Below, in pieces: positions 8,851 through 18,620 of a stretch of DNA of 64,000 nt; positions within the stretch are counted from its first letter, which is position 1, and every line of letters begins with the position of its first letter. Position numbers and translations under genes: made by a program. The notes beneath the pieces were generated by a model. That model was not told where the DNA came from and searched no databases. It saw only the letters and a list, made by a program, of their open reading frames with translations. This DNA comes from Flavobacteriales bacterium. Lineage in GTDB: Bacteria > Bacteroidota > Bacteroidia > Flavobacteriales_F > PHOS-HE28. The DNA is taken from NCBI GenBank assembly GCA_019912395.1, contig JAIOIH010000062.1, forward strand, positions 62,001 through 126,000, written 5' to 3'.

Positions 8851-11800
8851 GTGGACGTACCCCGCCTTGTGGAACGGTTCGCCGGCAACGGTCACGGCCT
8901 CAATGATGTAGAAGTAGACGCCTTCACTGAGCAGTTCGCCACTGAAGGCATTCCGGCCATCCCAACTGGCGTTCCTGCCGGCCACCACGGCCACTTGCTG
9001 TCCCCAGCGATTGAAAACGCGGAGTTCAGCCTGTTTGAATCCAGGGCCTGCGAATTGGAACACATCGTTCACTCCGTCGCCGTTGGGCGTGATCACGTTA
9101 GGCGTTTCGGTCACCGGGTCCGGGGCATCGCAACTAATTACGTACGTGAGCCAGATCGCAGTGTCTCCGGCGCAATCACCCAGGACCGCATGGCACAGAT
9201 AGGCACCGCCATTTTCAGTGTTCACATCCGGTATCACGAGCTGGCTGCCGCTGTATGGGCCGCTTGGCGTAGACCAGAGAAACACGCTACCCGTGGTCCC
9301 CGCTGCGAAAAGGAAGAGGGTATCCCCAACGCAGACCTCCTCCTCCCCGGTGATCACGGGTGTTTGCGGCGCATCGAGCACCACGATGGCAGTGTACGCG
9401 GTATCGCTTGCACATCCGTTCAGCACATCCACGCATGCATACGTACCGTTGTGCATCGCATTGGCGATCGTGGGGCCGATCGAATCTCCTTGGAATACGC
9501 CCCAGGGAGTTGACCAATTGAAAATTGCCCCGGATGCGCCATCCGCGACCAGCAGCAGCATATCCCCGGTGCAGTACGCATCGTTACCGTTGATCACCGG
9601 AGCTGCGGGTACCTCCTGCACGAACACCACAACGGGAACAGGCTCGCCGGGGCATCCATTTTCCACCTGCAACAGAAAGAGGGTATCCGTGGTCAATGGC
9701 AGGTACGTCAATACCGCCCCTTCCGCCAGGAGTTCCGTTGTATCCGGCGAGGCATACCAGAAGAGGTCTCCTGATCCGGAACCCGTTAGTGTCACCACTT
9801 GCCCGGCGCAGATCGAATCCCCGGCGGCAGAGGCGGGTTGTGCGATCGATTGCGGAATCACAGCGATCGGGCCCGAGGAAACACTGCATCCGGCCGCATC
9901 GGTTGCGATCAATTCATACGTGCCCGGCGTGGTAACCACCAGTTGCTGCCCCGTTGCACCGGAAGGCAGCCATAGATAAGCCGAAGCACCGGGAGCCGTT
10001 AGCGTGATCGGCAGGTCTTGGCATAAGGCGAAGGTATCGGCGCCCAGGTCCGCACTGACACTGCTGTACACCACGTCATAACTGAGGTTCCAGTCATTCC
10101 CGCAACTGGATACGATGCACGAGTAGGTTCCGGGCGCAGAAACAGTTTGCACCAATGCATTCCCGGACAAGGGGGGTTGCCATTGCACCGTGCCACCGGG
10201 CTCAACCTCTATCTGTAGGCTCACGGATTCCCCGGGGCACAAGAGGCCGGCCGGCAGCCCGGAAATGAGGGGTGAACCAAAGAAGGAAATGGTGGCCGGG
10301 CCGTTGGAAACGCTGCATCCGGGGTAGAGCATGACCGTGAGGTAATAATCCCCCGGTTCATCCACCCAGATCGAATTGGAATGTGGAAGGAACGCCGTTC
10401 CCGGACCGGTCCAGATGTAGTCGGCACCAACGGCATCCGTGGAAAGCAGGACCAGCTCATTCGGGCATACCGTTCCGTTGGCAGGCTCCATGAACAAGGA
10501 CGGAGGCACCGGGCCGGAAACAACAACCGTTTGGTATTCCCCGGCACAGGGAAAGTTGTTCGATAGTGAGACCGGTATCGCGGAGTAGGTTCCGTTCTGG
10601 TCCACCAGAACGGTATCCGCGTTGGGCGATATCCAAACAATGCCCGGACCATTCCAAATGACCGTATCACAGTTGCTGCACGTGAAAGGGATCATCACGG
10701 TATCATCCACGCAACGCGGCACTACGAAGCTTGTGAACGTCACGCTCGGCTCATCCCCGACCTCCACGTACACGCTATCGGTGAAAATGAACGTGTACGG
10801 ATCTGTCGCACAATCCCCGTTCATCAGGACGACCTCGGAATGCACCGTGTACCATCCAGTCCCGTTCAGCTCCAAGCCCCAAGGGATCGGTTGGTACGCG
10901 TCAGTGATCCCGATCTGATCACATCCGCCCGTGGAGTGATAGGAAACCAAGTAGCCTAGAGGCATCTGCGTTTCCACACCGTCCACATACCACGTGTTGG
11001 TGAAATGGCCCGTGATGCAATTCGCATTACAGGTCTGGATGGTATCACTGCCGGTCAATTGGGAAGTAACCCCAGTGATGTTGAGGGGATCCACGATCTC
11101 GAAGACAAGTGGAAATTGGTTGCTACAGCCGCTCGATGAGTTCACCTGCAGCACATAGATCCCCGAAGCAGGAATATGGACGGTATCGCTGAAGGTGGTA
11201 TCCGACCCATTGATCCAGTAGGCCTGGTCCATCGAGCCCATCTGCTCGACCCAAAAAACCATGGGGCCACATGAGACGATCGGGCCTTGGATCGGCAGTT
11301 CCACGTTTTGGTAGGCTCCCGAACTATCCGAGACCGACGCTATGAGCGGAGTGTAGTTCACGAAGACGGAATCCGTCCAAGAAAGGCAACCGCTGCCACT
11401 GGACACGGTGAAGGAAACCCAGCCTGACGAGGACAGCCCGGTATATTCCAGCCCGGAACCCGTGGACCAAAGTTGATGGCTGAAAGGACCTGCCGTGGGG
11501 GTGGTTATCGAGCACAGTAGCTCTGTTCCACGCGGGAACGGCACGACCGATCCAAGTAAACTCGTCGCGGAGCAGATCGTGACCGTGTCCGGAGCTATCA
11601 CATCGTGGAAGGTGATCTGCACACCATCATCCAATGCTCCCCGATCACATTGTAGCACACCGCTCCGATCCCAGAAATCAAAAGGCTGCCGTCCTTCCAC
11701 GAAGCCTTTCGTCAGGAAGCCCGTTGCCAAACCGGTTCCGCTTGCCCAGGCCAGTTTGCCATAGTTGGGGTCATCGCAGAAGTTGAGACCTCCATTGGCT

Positions 11801-13239
11801 GAAAGGAAGGAACATGGTCCGATCGGATCGCCCCAAGCCGTGCTTCCCCTTGGCAGAAAGAGGAGCGATGTGAAAGCCCCGCTGAACAGCAGGCCATCCG
11901 GCGTATCGGCTATGGCACCCGCATCCGTTGCCGCTGATCCCCCGAATTGTTGGGCCTGCACGAAAGAGAGGTCCGCCGCTGCGTGTTTCGCAATGAAGAG
12001 GTCCGGTGATCCCATGGCGATAAAGAGACCATCCGCACCGTAGGCTACCTGAAGCCCGGTGAAACTGCATTCAAACTCGCCAAGGACCACCACCGAATCC
12101 GACTGTTCCGTGATGGAAGCCGCATGCACGCCGGAAGTCGAACCCATCGTGGCATTATCAAGCAGATCACCCGAGGGACTTGCCCGCAGGATGAAATATG
12201 CGTACGGAAAGGGGTTGGATATGGGTGTGGAAGTGGTTCCGTCGGACCAGTGCATCGTCCCGCTCACGTCGCCGGTCAACAGCAGGTCATTGGCGGAGGA
12301 CCATCGCAGGTCGCTGACCTGGTTGAAGCTGCCACCACCCGAACGGCGGAACCATTGCTCATTGCCCTGTGGATCGATGTTCAAGAGGTACAAGCCGTTG
12401 AGCACGGTGCCGGGGTGCATCACGTCAAACGTGATGGTGTCACTGAACTGCCCGGTGACATATAGCTGGTCATCGGGTCCACTTACGATATCCACAGCCG
12501 TGCAGTCCTTCGATCCCGTGCCTTGCTTCACCCATTGCAGGCTACCCGTAGCGGACCATGCCGCGATGAACACGTCGAAACTGGGCAACGCCGTGAATGG
12601 GTTGATCGCGCTATGAAGCGTTTCCGCAGCAAACACGGCATCGCCCTTGAACTTGCCGACCACGATAATATCCCCGGCGCTGTTCATCGTAATGCCACCG
12701 GGAGTATCCGTATATCCGGGGCTTCCAGCGGTGCGCACCCATTGCGCCTGGCCATCCGTCCCATTCAGCAAGGCCACGAACAGGTCCGTACTGCCTCCTT
12801 CCGCGGTCACATTCGTTCCGAAGAGATCGGCCGATCCGGTGAACACGCCCGTAACGGCAAGTCCCGCTGGTCCCAAGGCCAACTTCAGGCCGAGGTCCAC
12901 AGCGGCCCCTCCGGCATGGTGTGCCCATATCAAGGAACCGTTCGGGGCGAACTTGGCAACCAGCACATCGGGCCCTCCCGCCGTGGGGATCGTGGTGAGC
13001 ACGACGCCTGCCGAAGCGACCGTGGTGGTGGAACTCAGGTCACCGATCACATAGGCATTCCCTGCCGCGTCCACGGCGACATCCACGATATGGCAGGCCG
13101 CCGCACCATCGAACTTGTCCAACCAATGGACTTGGGCATTCGTGGAAAATGCGGGCATGCCCAACAACAGCACCACAATGAAGTGAAGCGCCGGTTTAGG
13201 TTTGATGGCCAGCCCATGGGTCCTTATCCGATCAGCCAT
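8839..13239 (-). CDS. Very large T9SS-exported surface protein with CHU_C (type B) sorting domain
   Basis: This 1466-residue protein starts with a signal peptide ('LHFIVVLLLGMPAFSTNAQ'). The first ~500 residues are SBBP-like propeller repeats with recurring phrases such as 'AVDAAGNAYVIGDL', 'LIWAHHAGGAAVDLG' and 'SAGDIIVVGKF'. A long stack of Ig/PKD-like modules with paired cysteines and 'tvCag..v.Lt..g' phrases follows (for example 'GDSICAGQVVTLTGSGSGDL'). The C-terminus is a gliding-motility-associated domain: 'NVITPNGDGVNDVFQFAGPG', 'FNRWGQQVAVV' and 'LSEGVYFYIIEA'. It is expected to pass the outer membrane through the type IX system and be attached to or released from the surface. Role unknown; adhesin-like. 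A promoter-like box lies 4 nt upstream of the start. Confidence 0.93.
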   Translation of the reverse strand: MADRIRTHGLAIKPKPALHFIVVLLLGMPAFSTNAQVHWLDKFDGAAACHIVDVAVDAAGNAYVIGDLSSTTTVASAGVVLTTIPTAGGPDVLVAKFAPNGSLIWAHHAGGAAVDLGLKLALGPAGLAVTGVFTGSADLFGTNVTAEGGSTDLFVALLNGTDGQAQWVRTAGSPGYTDTPGGITMNSAGDIIVVGKFKGDAVFAAETLHSAINPFTALPSFDVFIAAWSATGSLQWVKQGTGSKDCTAVDIVSGPDDQLYVTGQFSDTITFDVMHPGTVLNGLYLLNIDPQGNEQWFRRSGGGSFNQVSDLRWSSANDLLLTGDVSGTMHWSDGTTSTPISNPFPYAYFILRASPSGDLLDNATMGSTSGVHAASITEQSDSVVVLGEFECSFTGLQVAYGADGLFIAMGSPDLFIAKHAAADLSFVQAQQFGGSAATDAGAIADTPDGLLFSGAFTSLLFLPRGSTAWGDPIGPCSFLSANGGLNFCDDPNYGKLAWASGTGLATGFLTKGFVEGRQPFDFWDRSGVLQCDRGALDDGVQITFHDVIAPDTVTICSATSLLGSVVPFPRGTELLCSITTPTAGPFSHQLWSTGSGLEYTGLSSSGWVSFTVSSGSGCLSWTDSVFVNYTPLIASVSDSSGAYQNVELPIQGPIVSCGPMVFWVEQMGSMDQAYWINGSDTTFSDTVHIPASGIYVLQVNSSSGCSNQFPLVFEIVDPLNITGVTSQLTGSDTIQTCNANCITGHFTNTWYVDGVETQMPLGYLVSYHSTGGCDQIGITDAYQPIPWGLELNGTGWYTVHSEVVLMNGDCATDPYTFIFTDSVYVEVGDEPSVTFTSFVVPRCVDDTVMIPFTCSNCDTVIWNGPGIVWISPNADTVLVDQNGTYSAIPVSLSNNFPCAGEYQTVVVSGPVPPSLFMEPANGTVCPNELVLLSTDAVGADYIWTGPGTAFLPHSNSIWVDEPGDYYLTVMLYPGCSVSNGPATISFFGSPLISGLPAGLLCPGESVSLQIEVEPGGTVQWQPPLSGNALVQTVSAPGTYSCIVSSCGNDWNLSYDVVYSSVSADLGADTFALCQDLPITLTAPGASAYLWLPSGATGQQLVVTTPGTYELIATDAAGCSVSSGPIAVIPQSIAQPASAAGDSICAGQVVTLTGSGSGDLFWYASPDTTELLAEGAVLTYLPLTTDTLFLLQVENGCPGEPVPVVVFVQEVPAAPVINGNDAYCTGDMLLLVADGASGAIFNWSTPWGVFQGDSIGPTIANAMHNGTYACVDVLNGCASDTAYTAIVVLDAPQTPVITGEEEVCVGDTLFLFAAGTTGSVFLWSTPSGPYSGSQLVIPDVNTENGGAYLCHAVLGDCAGDTAIWLTYVISCDAPDPVTETPNVITPNGDGVNDVFQFAGPGFKQAELRVFNRWGQQVAVVAGRNASWDGRNAFSGELLSEGVYFYIIEAVTVAGEPFHKAGYVHLLR

Positions 13240-13243
13240 GCTG

Positions 13244-13251
13244 ACAAGATA
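13244..13251 (-). promoter_or_regulatory. Candidate -7 box before the large CHU_C gene
   Basis: On the minus strand TATCTTGT (TAnnTTTG-like, two changes) ends 4 nt before the ATG whose first base is 13239. It has the same geometry as three other boxes in the window. Confidence 0.28.
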
Positions 13252-13272
13252 AGCGGCTTGAAGGTCACCCGA

Positions 13273-13971
13273 TCAATTCGCGGAAACCACAGGCGTCTCC
13301 ACCCCGTACTTCCGGTACAGGCGGGCCTTGCGCTTCACCAAGCGGGCGGTGGCCTTCTCGGTGCGCGGTGCACGTGGGGTCACGGCCAGTTCGCCATTCT
13401 CGATGCGACGCACTACGGATTCCACGAGCTTGTCATCCCCTTCGGGATCATATTCACCCTTGAGGTCGTTGCCGAAGATCTTGGCGATCCCTTGCCACAT
13501 CCATGCCTGGAACGAGCCGCGGAGCTGCTTTACGATATCGTAGCTGGTGTGGCCGGTCTCGCGGTCGATGAGCTTCACCAGGATCCGGCCTTGGGTCATG
13601 GTAAGCCCCTTGATCTCCTGCTCGAACTCCGCACGCAATTCGGCCTCCGCAAGCTTCAGGTAGAGTTCTTGGTCCCCCTTCTTCCCGATCCCGGCGAGGT
13701 CATGGTCGTACTCATCCAACAGCCTGGCGGTGAGCTGGGCGTAGGGATAGACCTTCTGCACGTAGCGGGTGAGCCTGTCCGTGCGAGCCGCATTGCGGCG
13801 TGCCTTGCCCGTCAGCTTGGCTTCGATGCGCACGGCATCCAGCATGTACAGGGGCATGGTGTCGCTGCCTTGCACCATCACACGGACCACATCCACCTCT
13901 TGTGCCCGCACCACGGAACAGGTGGCGATGGCCAGCGCGATAGCGAACAGATATGTGGACAGGCTTCTCAA
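13273..13971 (-). CDS. DUF4294 exported protein (232 aa)
   Basis: A signal peptide (MRSLSTYLFAIALAIATCSV) precedes a mature part typical of DUF4294: 'DTMPLYMLDAVRIEAKLTGK', 'RLTRYVQKVYPYAQLTARLL' and 'GRILVKLIDRETGHTSYDIV' with 'RGSFQAWMWQGIAKIFGNDL'. This family is confined to Bacteroidota and has no known function; it is predicted periplasmic. The gene lies 33 bp upstream of the large CHU_C gene on the same strand, so the two may share a transcript. Confidence 0.88.
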   Translation of the reverse strand: MRSLSTYLFAIALAIATCSVVRAQEVDVVRVMVQGSDTMPLYMLDAVRIEAKLTGKARRNAARTDRLTRYVQKVYPYAQLTARLLDEYDHDLAGIGKKGDQELYLKLAEAELRAEFEQEIKGLTMTQGRILVKLIDRETGHTSYDIVKQLRGSFQAWMWQGIAKIFGNDLKGEYDPEGDDKLVESVVRRIENGELAVTPRAPRTEKATARLVKRKARLYRKYGVETPVVSAN

Positions 13972-14105
13972 GATCTGGTACTTGGCAGCAATTTACCACT
14001 TTAACGAGGGGAAAGGGCGCGGAGTTGTACAAATGTTACCCGTTCCGTTCGGGACTTCCCCTGCTTTTCCGGCTCGGCGGGCCGTGCCCCCGCGTGGTTG
14101 GAACT

Positions 14106-15602
14106 TCAACGCCGGTTGAGCCACCAGGGCGAGGGCTGATGGGCCTCCCTCCCATTTGCGATCGGCCTTTGGAGCTCCTCTTCATTCAGCCGGGCAGCGA
14201 TGAGGGCGGCGACGGCCATTTCATCGGGATCCGTTCCATCGAGCACTTCCGGTGCGAAATGGTCCTTCACAAAGAGCGTGTCGTACCTGCCGCTGCGGAA
14301 ACTTTGGTGCCCCATTACGAACCGGCAGAAAGGCAAGGTGGTCTCCACCCCGGCGATGGCATAGTCGTCGATGGCGCGTTCCATGCGGGCAATGGCTTCC
14401 TCGCGGTTGGCACCATGGACGATCAACTTGGCGATCATGGGATCGTAATGGATCGGTATGGCCATGCCTTCCTCGAAGCCATCGTCCACCCGCACACCGG
14501 GTCCTTGGGGAGGGCGATAAGTGGTGAGCGTACCGATGTCCGGCAGGAAATCGTTCGTGGGATCTTCCGCGTACACGCGTACCTCGATGGCATGACCATT
14601 GATCTTCAGGTCCTCCTGGCCGAAGGCGAGCTTCTCCCCGCACGCGATCTTGATCTGCTCCTTCACCAGGTCCAGCCCGCTGATCATTTCGGTGACGGGA
14701 TGTTCCACTTGAAGCCGGGTGTTCATCTCCATGAAATAGAAGTCCCCGCTGGCGTCCAACAGGAACTCCACCGTTCCGGCACCCACGTAGTCCACGCTTT
14801 TCGCCACTTTGACGGCGGCTTCGCCCATCTTCTTCCGCAGCGCGGGGGTCAGCACGGCACTTGGCGCCTCCTCGATCACCTTCTGGTGGCGTCGCTGGAT
14901 GCTGCATTCCCTTTCGAATACGTAAACCGTGTTGCCATGCATGTCCGCGAGCACCTGTACCTCGATGTGCCGCGGCCCCACCACGAACTTCTCGATGAAC
15001 ACGCTGCCATCGCCAAAAGCATTCTCCGCTTCGCTGATGGCGCGCTCCAGCCCTTCCTTCAGTTCGCTTTCCTTCTCCACGATGCGCATGCCCTTGCCTC
15101 CACCACCGGCAGCGGCCTTGATCAAAATGGGAAAGGTGATCGACCGGGCCACTTCCATGGCTTCCTTCAGGTCGGCCACCGCGCCTTCCGTGCCCGGCAC
15201 CAAGGGCACACCGTGCTTTTTCACGGCTTCCTTCGCAGCAAGCTTGTCGCCCATGATGTGCATGGCCTGCGGGGAGGGTCCGATGAAGGCGACACCCGCC
15301 TTCTCCAGCGCCTGGGCAAAGTCGCCGTTCTCACTGAGGAAGCCGTATCCCGGATGCACCGCGTCCACCTTGAGGTCCTTGCACACCTTGAGCAGCTTGT
15401 CGATCACCAGATAGCTATCCTTGCTGGGGGGCGGCCCGATACACACGGCCTCATCCGCAGCGCGTACGAATGGTGCATTGCGGTCGGCCTCGGAGAACAC
15501 CGCCACCGTGGCAATGCCCATCTCCTTGGCCGACCGCATGATCCGCAGTGCGATCTCGCCGCGGTTGGCGATCAGGACCTTGGTGATGGTGTGTTTCTTC
15601 AT
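14106..15602 (-). CDS. accC: Biotin carboxylase subunit of an acyl-CoA carboxylase
   Basis: Catalyses ATP-dependent carboxylation of biotin on a carrier protein, the first half-reaction of acetyl- or propionyl-CoA carboxylase. The 498-residue protein shows the N-terminal 'KVLIANRGEIALRIMRSAKE', the ATP-grasp glycine loop 'KAAAGGGGKGMRIV', 'FERECSIQRRHQKVIEEAPS' and 'FYFMEMNTRLQVEHPVTEMI' with the catalytic Arg. It is longer than E. coli AccC (about 450) and ends in a tail 'PSPWWLNRR'. That tail is more like biotin carboxylase subunits of propionyl- or methylcrotonyl-CoA carboxylases. No biotin carrier or carboxyltransferase gene is adjacent, so the acyl substrate is open. The start at 15602 opens the conserved N-terminus; upstream extension is unsupported. 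Confidence 0.9.
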   Translation of the reverse strand: MKKHTITKVLIANRGEIALRIMRSAKEMGIATVAVFSEADRNAPFVRAADEAVCIGPPPSKDSYLVIDKLLKVCKDLKVDAVHPGYGFLSENGDFAQALEKAGVAFIGPSPQAMHIMGDKLAAKEAVKKHGVPLVPGTEGAVADLKEAMEVARSITFPILIKAAAGGGGKGMRIVEKESELKEGLERAISEAENAFGDGSVFIEKFVVGPRHIEVQVLADMHGNTVYVFERECSIQRRHQKVIEEAPSAVLTPALRKKMGEAAVKVAKSVDYVGAGTVEFLLDASGDFYFMEMNTRLQVEHPVTEMISGLDLVKEQIKIACGEKLAFGQEDLKINGHAIEVRVYAEDPTNDFLPDIGTLTTYRPPQGPGVRVDDGFEEGMAIPIHYDPMIAKLIVHGANREEAIARMERAIDDYAIAGVETTLPFCRFVMGHQSFRSGRYDTLFVKDHFAPEVLDGTDPDEMAVAALIAARLNEEELQRPIANGREAHQPSPWWLNRR

Positions 15603-15694
15603 GGTGGTGCTTTGGGTCGATGGGGCGAAGATGCGAAGGGAAGTGAAAACTTGACCGGGCTGGTTAACTTGGCGGCATCCCTTCGGGATCACGA

Positions 15695-17938
15695 ATGACA
15701 CAGATTCCCGACCTGATCGCCGACCTTGGCCTCATTCTCTCCGTGGCTGCGGTGACCACTTTGGTCTTCAAGAAGATCAAGCAGCCCTTGGTGCTGGGCT
15801 ACATCATCGCGGGCGTACTCGTGGGTCCCCACGTCACCTTGCTGCCCACGGTCCTGGACGAGGAGAGCATCAAGGTCTGGTCCGAGCTGGGCGTGATCTT
15901 CCTGCTGTTCAGCCTGGGGTTGGAGTTCAGTTTCAAGAAGGTGGCGAAGGTGGGCGGCACCTCCGGGGTTACCGCCTTGGTTACCGTGGCCTTCATGCTG
16001 GCCACCGGTTACTTCACCGGCAGGGCGCTGGGGTGGACCAGCATGGACAGTCTCTTCCTGGGCGGCATCCTCTCCATTTCCAGTACCACCATCATCGTGC
16101 GGGCGCTGGACGAGCTGGGCTTGAAAACCCAGGTCTTCGCATCCGTGGTGGTGGGCGTGCTGGTGATCGAGGACATCGTGGCGGTGCTGTTGCTGGTACT
16201 GCTCAGCAGTTTGGCCGTGAGCCAGCACTTCTCCGGCGGGGCCATGCTTTGGGAACTTGGCAAACTGGGCTTCTTCCTCATCCTGTGGTTCGCCGGTGGG
16301 GTGTTCCTCATCCCCTCCATCCTGGCCCGCACGCGGAAGTTGATGAACGACGAGACCCTGTTGATCGTGGCGGTTGCCCTATGCCTCTCCATGGTGGTGC
16401 TGGCTGTGAACACCGGGTTCAGCGCGGCCTTGGGAGCTTTCATCATGGGCGCGTTGCTTGCGGAAACGGTGCAGGCGGAGCGGATCGAGCATTTGGTGAA
16501 GCCCGTAAAGGACCTCTTCGGGGCGATCTTCTTCGTGTCCGTGGGGATGTTGCTGGACCCCGCAATGCTGGTGGAGCATTGGGCCCCGGTATTGCTGATC
16601 TCCCTGGTGGTGATCATCGGCCAACCCCTGAGCGTGATGGCCGGCGCACTGCTGGCGGGTGAACCGTTGCCACGGGCGGTCCGCGTGGGGATGAGCCTTT
16701 CGCAGATCGGGGAATTCTCCTTCATCATCGCAACGCTGGGCCTCACGCTCGGCGTCACCAGCGCCTTCCTGTACCCGATCGCCGTGGCGGTCTCGGCGGT
16801 CACCACCTTCACCACGCCGTACATGATCAAGGCCTCCGGCCCTTTTGCCCTGCGCTTGGAACGCCTTCTCCCCGAACGCTGGACGGCAGCGTTGGAGCGT
16901 TATGGCCGCCAAGCGGACCAGGTGAAGGAGACCAGCGCATGGCAGGTCCTGTTGCGCTCCTACATCACGAATTTGGCGGTGTTCTCCGTGCTCTGCCTGG
17001 CCACCGTACTGGGGGCGGGTCCTGCGTTCATCGTGCTCTTCGGCGACCACTTCATGGGGATGGACGGAAAAGTTCTGGCCGGCCTGGCCACCTTCCTGTT
17101 GGTATTGCCGTTCATCTGGGCCATGTCCCTGCGGCGCATTGGCCGCAACGCCTACCGGCAGCTGTGGGTGAACAAGCGGCAGCTCCGGGGTCCCTTGGTG
17201 ATGCTGGAAGTGGTGCGATTGGCGGCGGCGGTGCTGGTGCTGGTGATGTTGGTGAACGTGTTCTTCAGCACGGGATGGGCCTTTGCGGCGCTTGTGGTAC
17301 TAATGACCTTTGCCGCAGTGATGTTCCGCCAACGGCTGCATCGTTTCTACTTGCGGATGGAGGAACGTTTCTTCCAGAACCTCAATCAGCGCGAGCGGAG
17401 CCTGAGGCGGACGGACCTGGCCCCGTGGGACATGCACTTGGCACAATTGCGCGTGCGGCCCGATTCCGCAGCTACCGGGCATAGCTTGAAGGAGCTGGGG
17501 CTGCGGGAGAAGCACGGCGTGAACATCGCGATGATCGAACGGACCAGTGGCCACACCCTTACCGCGCCCGGGCGCAACGACCACCTGCTTCCCGGAGACA
17601 ACCTGCTGGTGATCGGCACGGACCAGCAATTGGCAGCGTTGCAGGAGACCCTGGACATTCCCCGTGAAGGAACCGTGAAGCCCGGCCTGGCCAAGGAGGA
17701 CATCCGGCTGAAGCGCTTCCGCATTACGCCTCAATCGCCCTTGGTGGGCATGCGCATTCACGAGAGCGGCCTGCGCGATGCGGCCAGCGCCATGGTGGCG
17801 GGCATCGAGCGCGGGGACCTGCGCATCATGAACCCCGAAGGCACCATGGAGTTCCAAGCGGACGATGTGCTGTGGCTCGTGGGTAACGGGGATACCATAC
17901 GGGCCTTCATGGAAGAGAGGAAGGCGGTGCGGGAGTAG
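15695..17938 (+). CDS. KefB-like cation:proton antiporter with C-terminal TrkA-C domains
   Basis: This 747-residue inner-membrane protein begins with a Na+/H+ exchanger (CPA2) domain of about 12 helices. Visible features include 'KQPLVLGYIIAGVLVGPHVT', 'LGVIFLLFSLGLEFSF', 'SISSTTIIVRALDELGLK', 'VLVIEDIVAVLLLVLLSSL' and 'FFVSVGMLLDP'. A second hydrophobic block occupies about residues 410-540 (four helices) before two RCK_C/TrkA-C domains ('LRVRPDSAATGHSLKELGLR', 'FRITPQSPLVGMRIHESGLR'). It lacks the Rossmann TrkA-N domain of KefB/KefC, so regulation would be through TrkA-C ligands only. Likely role: K+ or Na+/H+ exchange. It is divergent from accC with about 90 bp between starts. Confidence 0.88.
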   Translation: MTQIPDLIADLGLILSVAAVTTLVFKKIKQPLVLGYIIAGVLVGPHVTLLPTVLDEESIKVWSELGVIFLLFSLGLEFSFKKVAKVGGTSGVTALVTVAFMLATGYFTGRALGWTSMDSLFLGGILSISSTTIIVRALDELGLKTQVFASVVVGVLVIEDIVAVLLLVLLSSLAVSQHFSGGAMLWELGKLGFFLILWFAGGVFLIPSILARTRKLMNDETLLIVAVALCLSMVVLAVNTGFSAALGAFIMGALLAETVQAERIEHLVKPVKDLFGAIFFVSVGMLLDPAMLVEHWAPVLLISLVVIIGQPLSVMAGALLAGEPLPRAVRVGMSLSQIGEFSFIIATLGLTLGVTSAFLYPIAVAVSAVTTFTTPYMIKASGPFALRLERLLPERWTAALERYGRQADQVKETSAWQVLLRSYITNLAVFSVLCLATVLGAGPAFIVLFGDHFMGMDGKVLAGLATFLLVLPFIWAMSLRRIGRNAYRQLWVNKRQLRGPLVMLEVVRLAAAVLVLVMLVNVFFSTGWAFAALVVLMTFAAVMFRQRLHRFYLRMEERFFQNLNQRERSLRRTDLAPWDMHLAQLRVRPDSAATGHSLKELGLREKHGVNIAMIERTSGHTLTAPGRNDHLLPGDNLLVIGTDQQLAALQETLDIPREGTVKPGLAKEDIRLKRFRITPQSPLVGMRIHESGLRDAASAMVAGIERGDLRIMNPEGTMEFQADDVLWLVGNGDTIRAFMEERKAVRE

Positions 17939-18011
17939 TGCCGATCTGAGGATCAGAAAATCAGAAGATCAGTACCTGTAGCTCCCGGAAGCTCGCGAGT
18001 TGATCGGGTAG

Positions 18012-18034
18012 TGCCGACCAGCCCCCCGTCGGCA
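18012..18034. terminator. Hairpin downstream of the antiporter gene
   Basis: TGCCGAC (18012-18018) and GTCGGCA (18028-18034) form a perfect 7-bp stem in the gap between the antiporter and UPF0158 genes. No U-run follows, so termination is only one possibility. Just upstream (17943-17975) lie short direct repeats of the type GATCAG. Confidence 0.35.
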
Positions 18035-18039
18035 TCCGA

Positions 18040-18047
18040 TACCTTGC
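18040..18047 (+). promoter_or_regulatory. Candidate -7 box before the UPF0158 gene
   Basis: TACCTTGC is TAnnTT followed by GC. It ends 9 nt before the ATG at 18057. The same octamer occurs at 33095-33102 upstream of the CUB/PKD CHU_C gene. Confidence 0.25.
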
Positions 18048-18056
18048 GATCAAATA

Positions 18057-18512
18057 ATGACCATGCCCCGTTTCACTGGTACACCCGCCATGATCGAGGA
18101 GGTCGCAGGAGAACTGGACGTTGGCTATCGCATGTTCGTCCACAGGTCCACCGGTTCGATCCGATCCATTATGGACCTCGAAAAATTCATCGACGTGGAT
18201 GAGGATATCCGTGAAAGCACCCAACAGTTTTTGGATCGGGAAAGCGTGGACTACGTGGAGGTGGAACGATGGAACACGCGGGAGGAATTTGAAATGATGG
18301 CCGGTTTTGCGGAGCAGCTCGCCGATGCACCAGCCGTGCAGGAGCAGCTCATCACGGCGCTCAACGGATCAAAGCCGTTCCGCAACTTCAAATTCATTAT
18401 CAACAACGCAGGACCGTACCGGCAACAATGGTTCGCCTTCAAGGACGCACGGCAACAGGCCTATGTGAAGAAGCGCCTGGAGTTGTTACTGGAAGACGAT
18501 CATCTGAAGTGA
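18057..18512 (+). CDS. UPF0158 family protein (151 aa)
   Basis: The sequence fits UPF0158: an early 'VGYRMFVHRSTGSIRSIMD', the central acidic 'VDYVEVERWNTREEFEMMAGF' and the conserved 'ALNGSKPFRNFKFIINNAG' with 'WFAFKDARQQAYVKKRLE'. It is predicted cytoplasmic. The family has no established function. Start could be 18057 or 18063 (second Met); the difference is two residues. The gene stands alone and converges on the hemerythrin gene. Confidence 0.85.
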   Translation: MTMPRFTGTPAMIEEVAGELDVGYRMFVHRSTGSIRSIMDLEKFIDVDEDIRESTQQFLDRESVDYVEVERWNTREEFEMMAGFAEQLADAPAVQEQLITALNGSKPFRNFKFIINNAGPYRQQWFAFKDARQQAYVKKRLELLLEDDHLK

Positions 18513-18620
18513 TCGTGTGAGGCATCCACACGAGCGAGGTTGTTCGCGGGCATCGAGCACAGCGACCCGGAGCGGACGGGAGCATAACCTCCCTTGATCC
18601 CCCACACGGCACGGCTTGCC

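Noticed and set aside
12523-15698. Long plus-strand open frames (493 and 581 codons) across 12.5-15.7 kb
   Set aside because: They are antisense to the CHU_C, DUF4294 and biotin carboxylase genes, whose proteins are recognisable. The antisense translations have no domain and reflect GC-rich codon structure.
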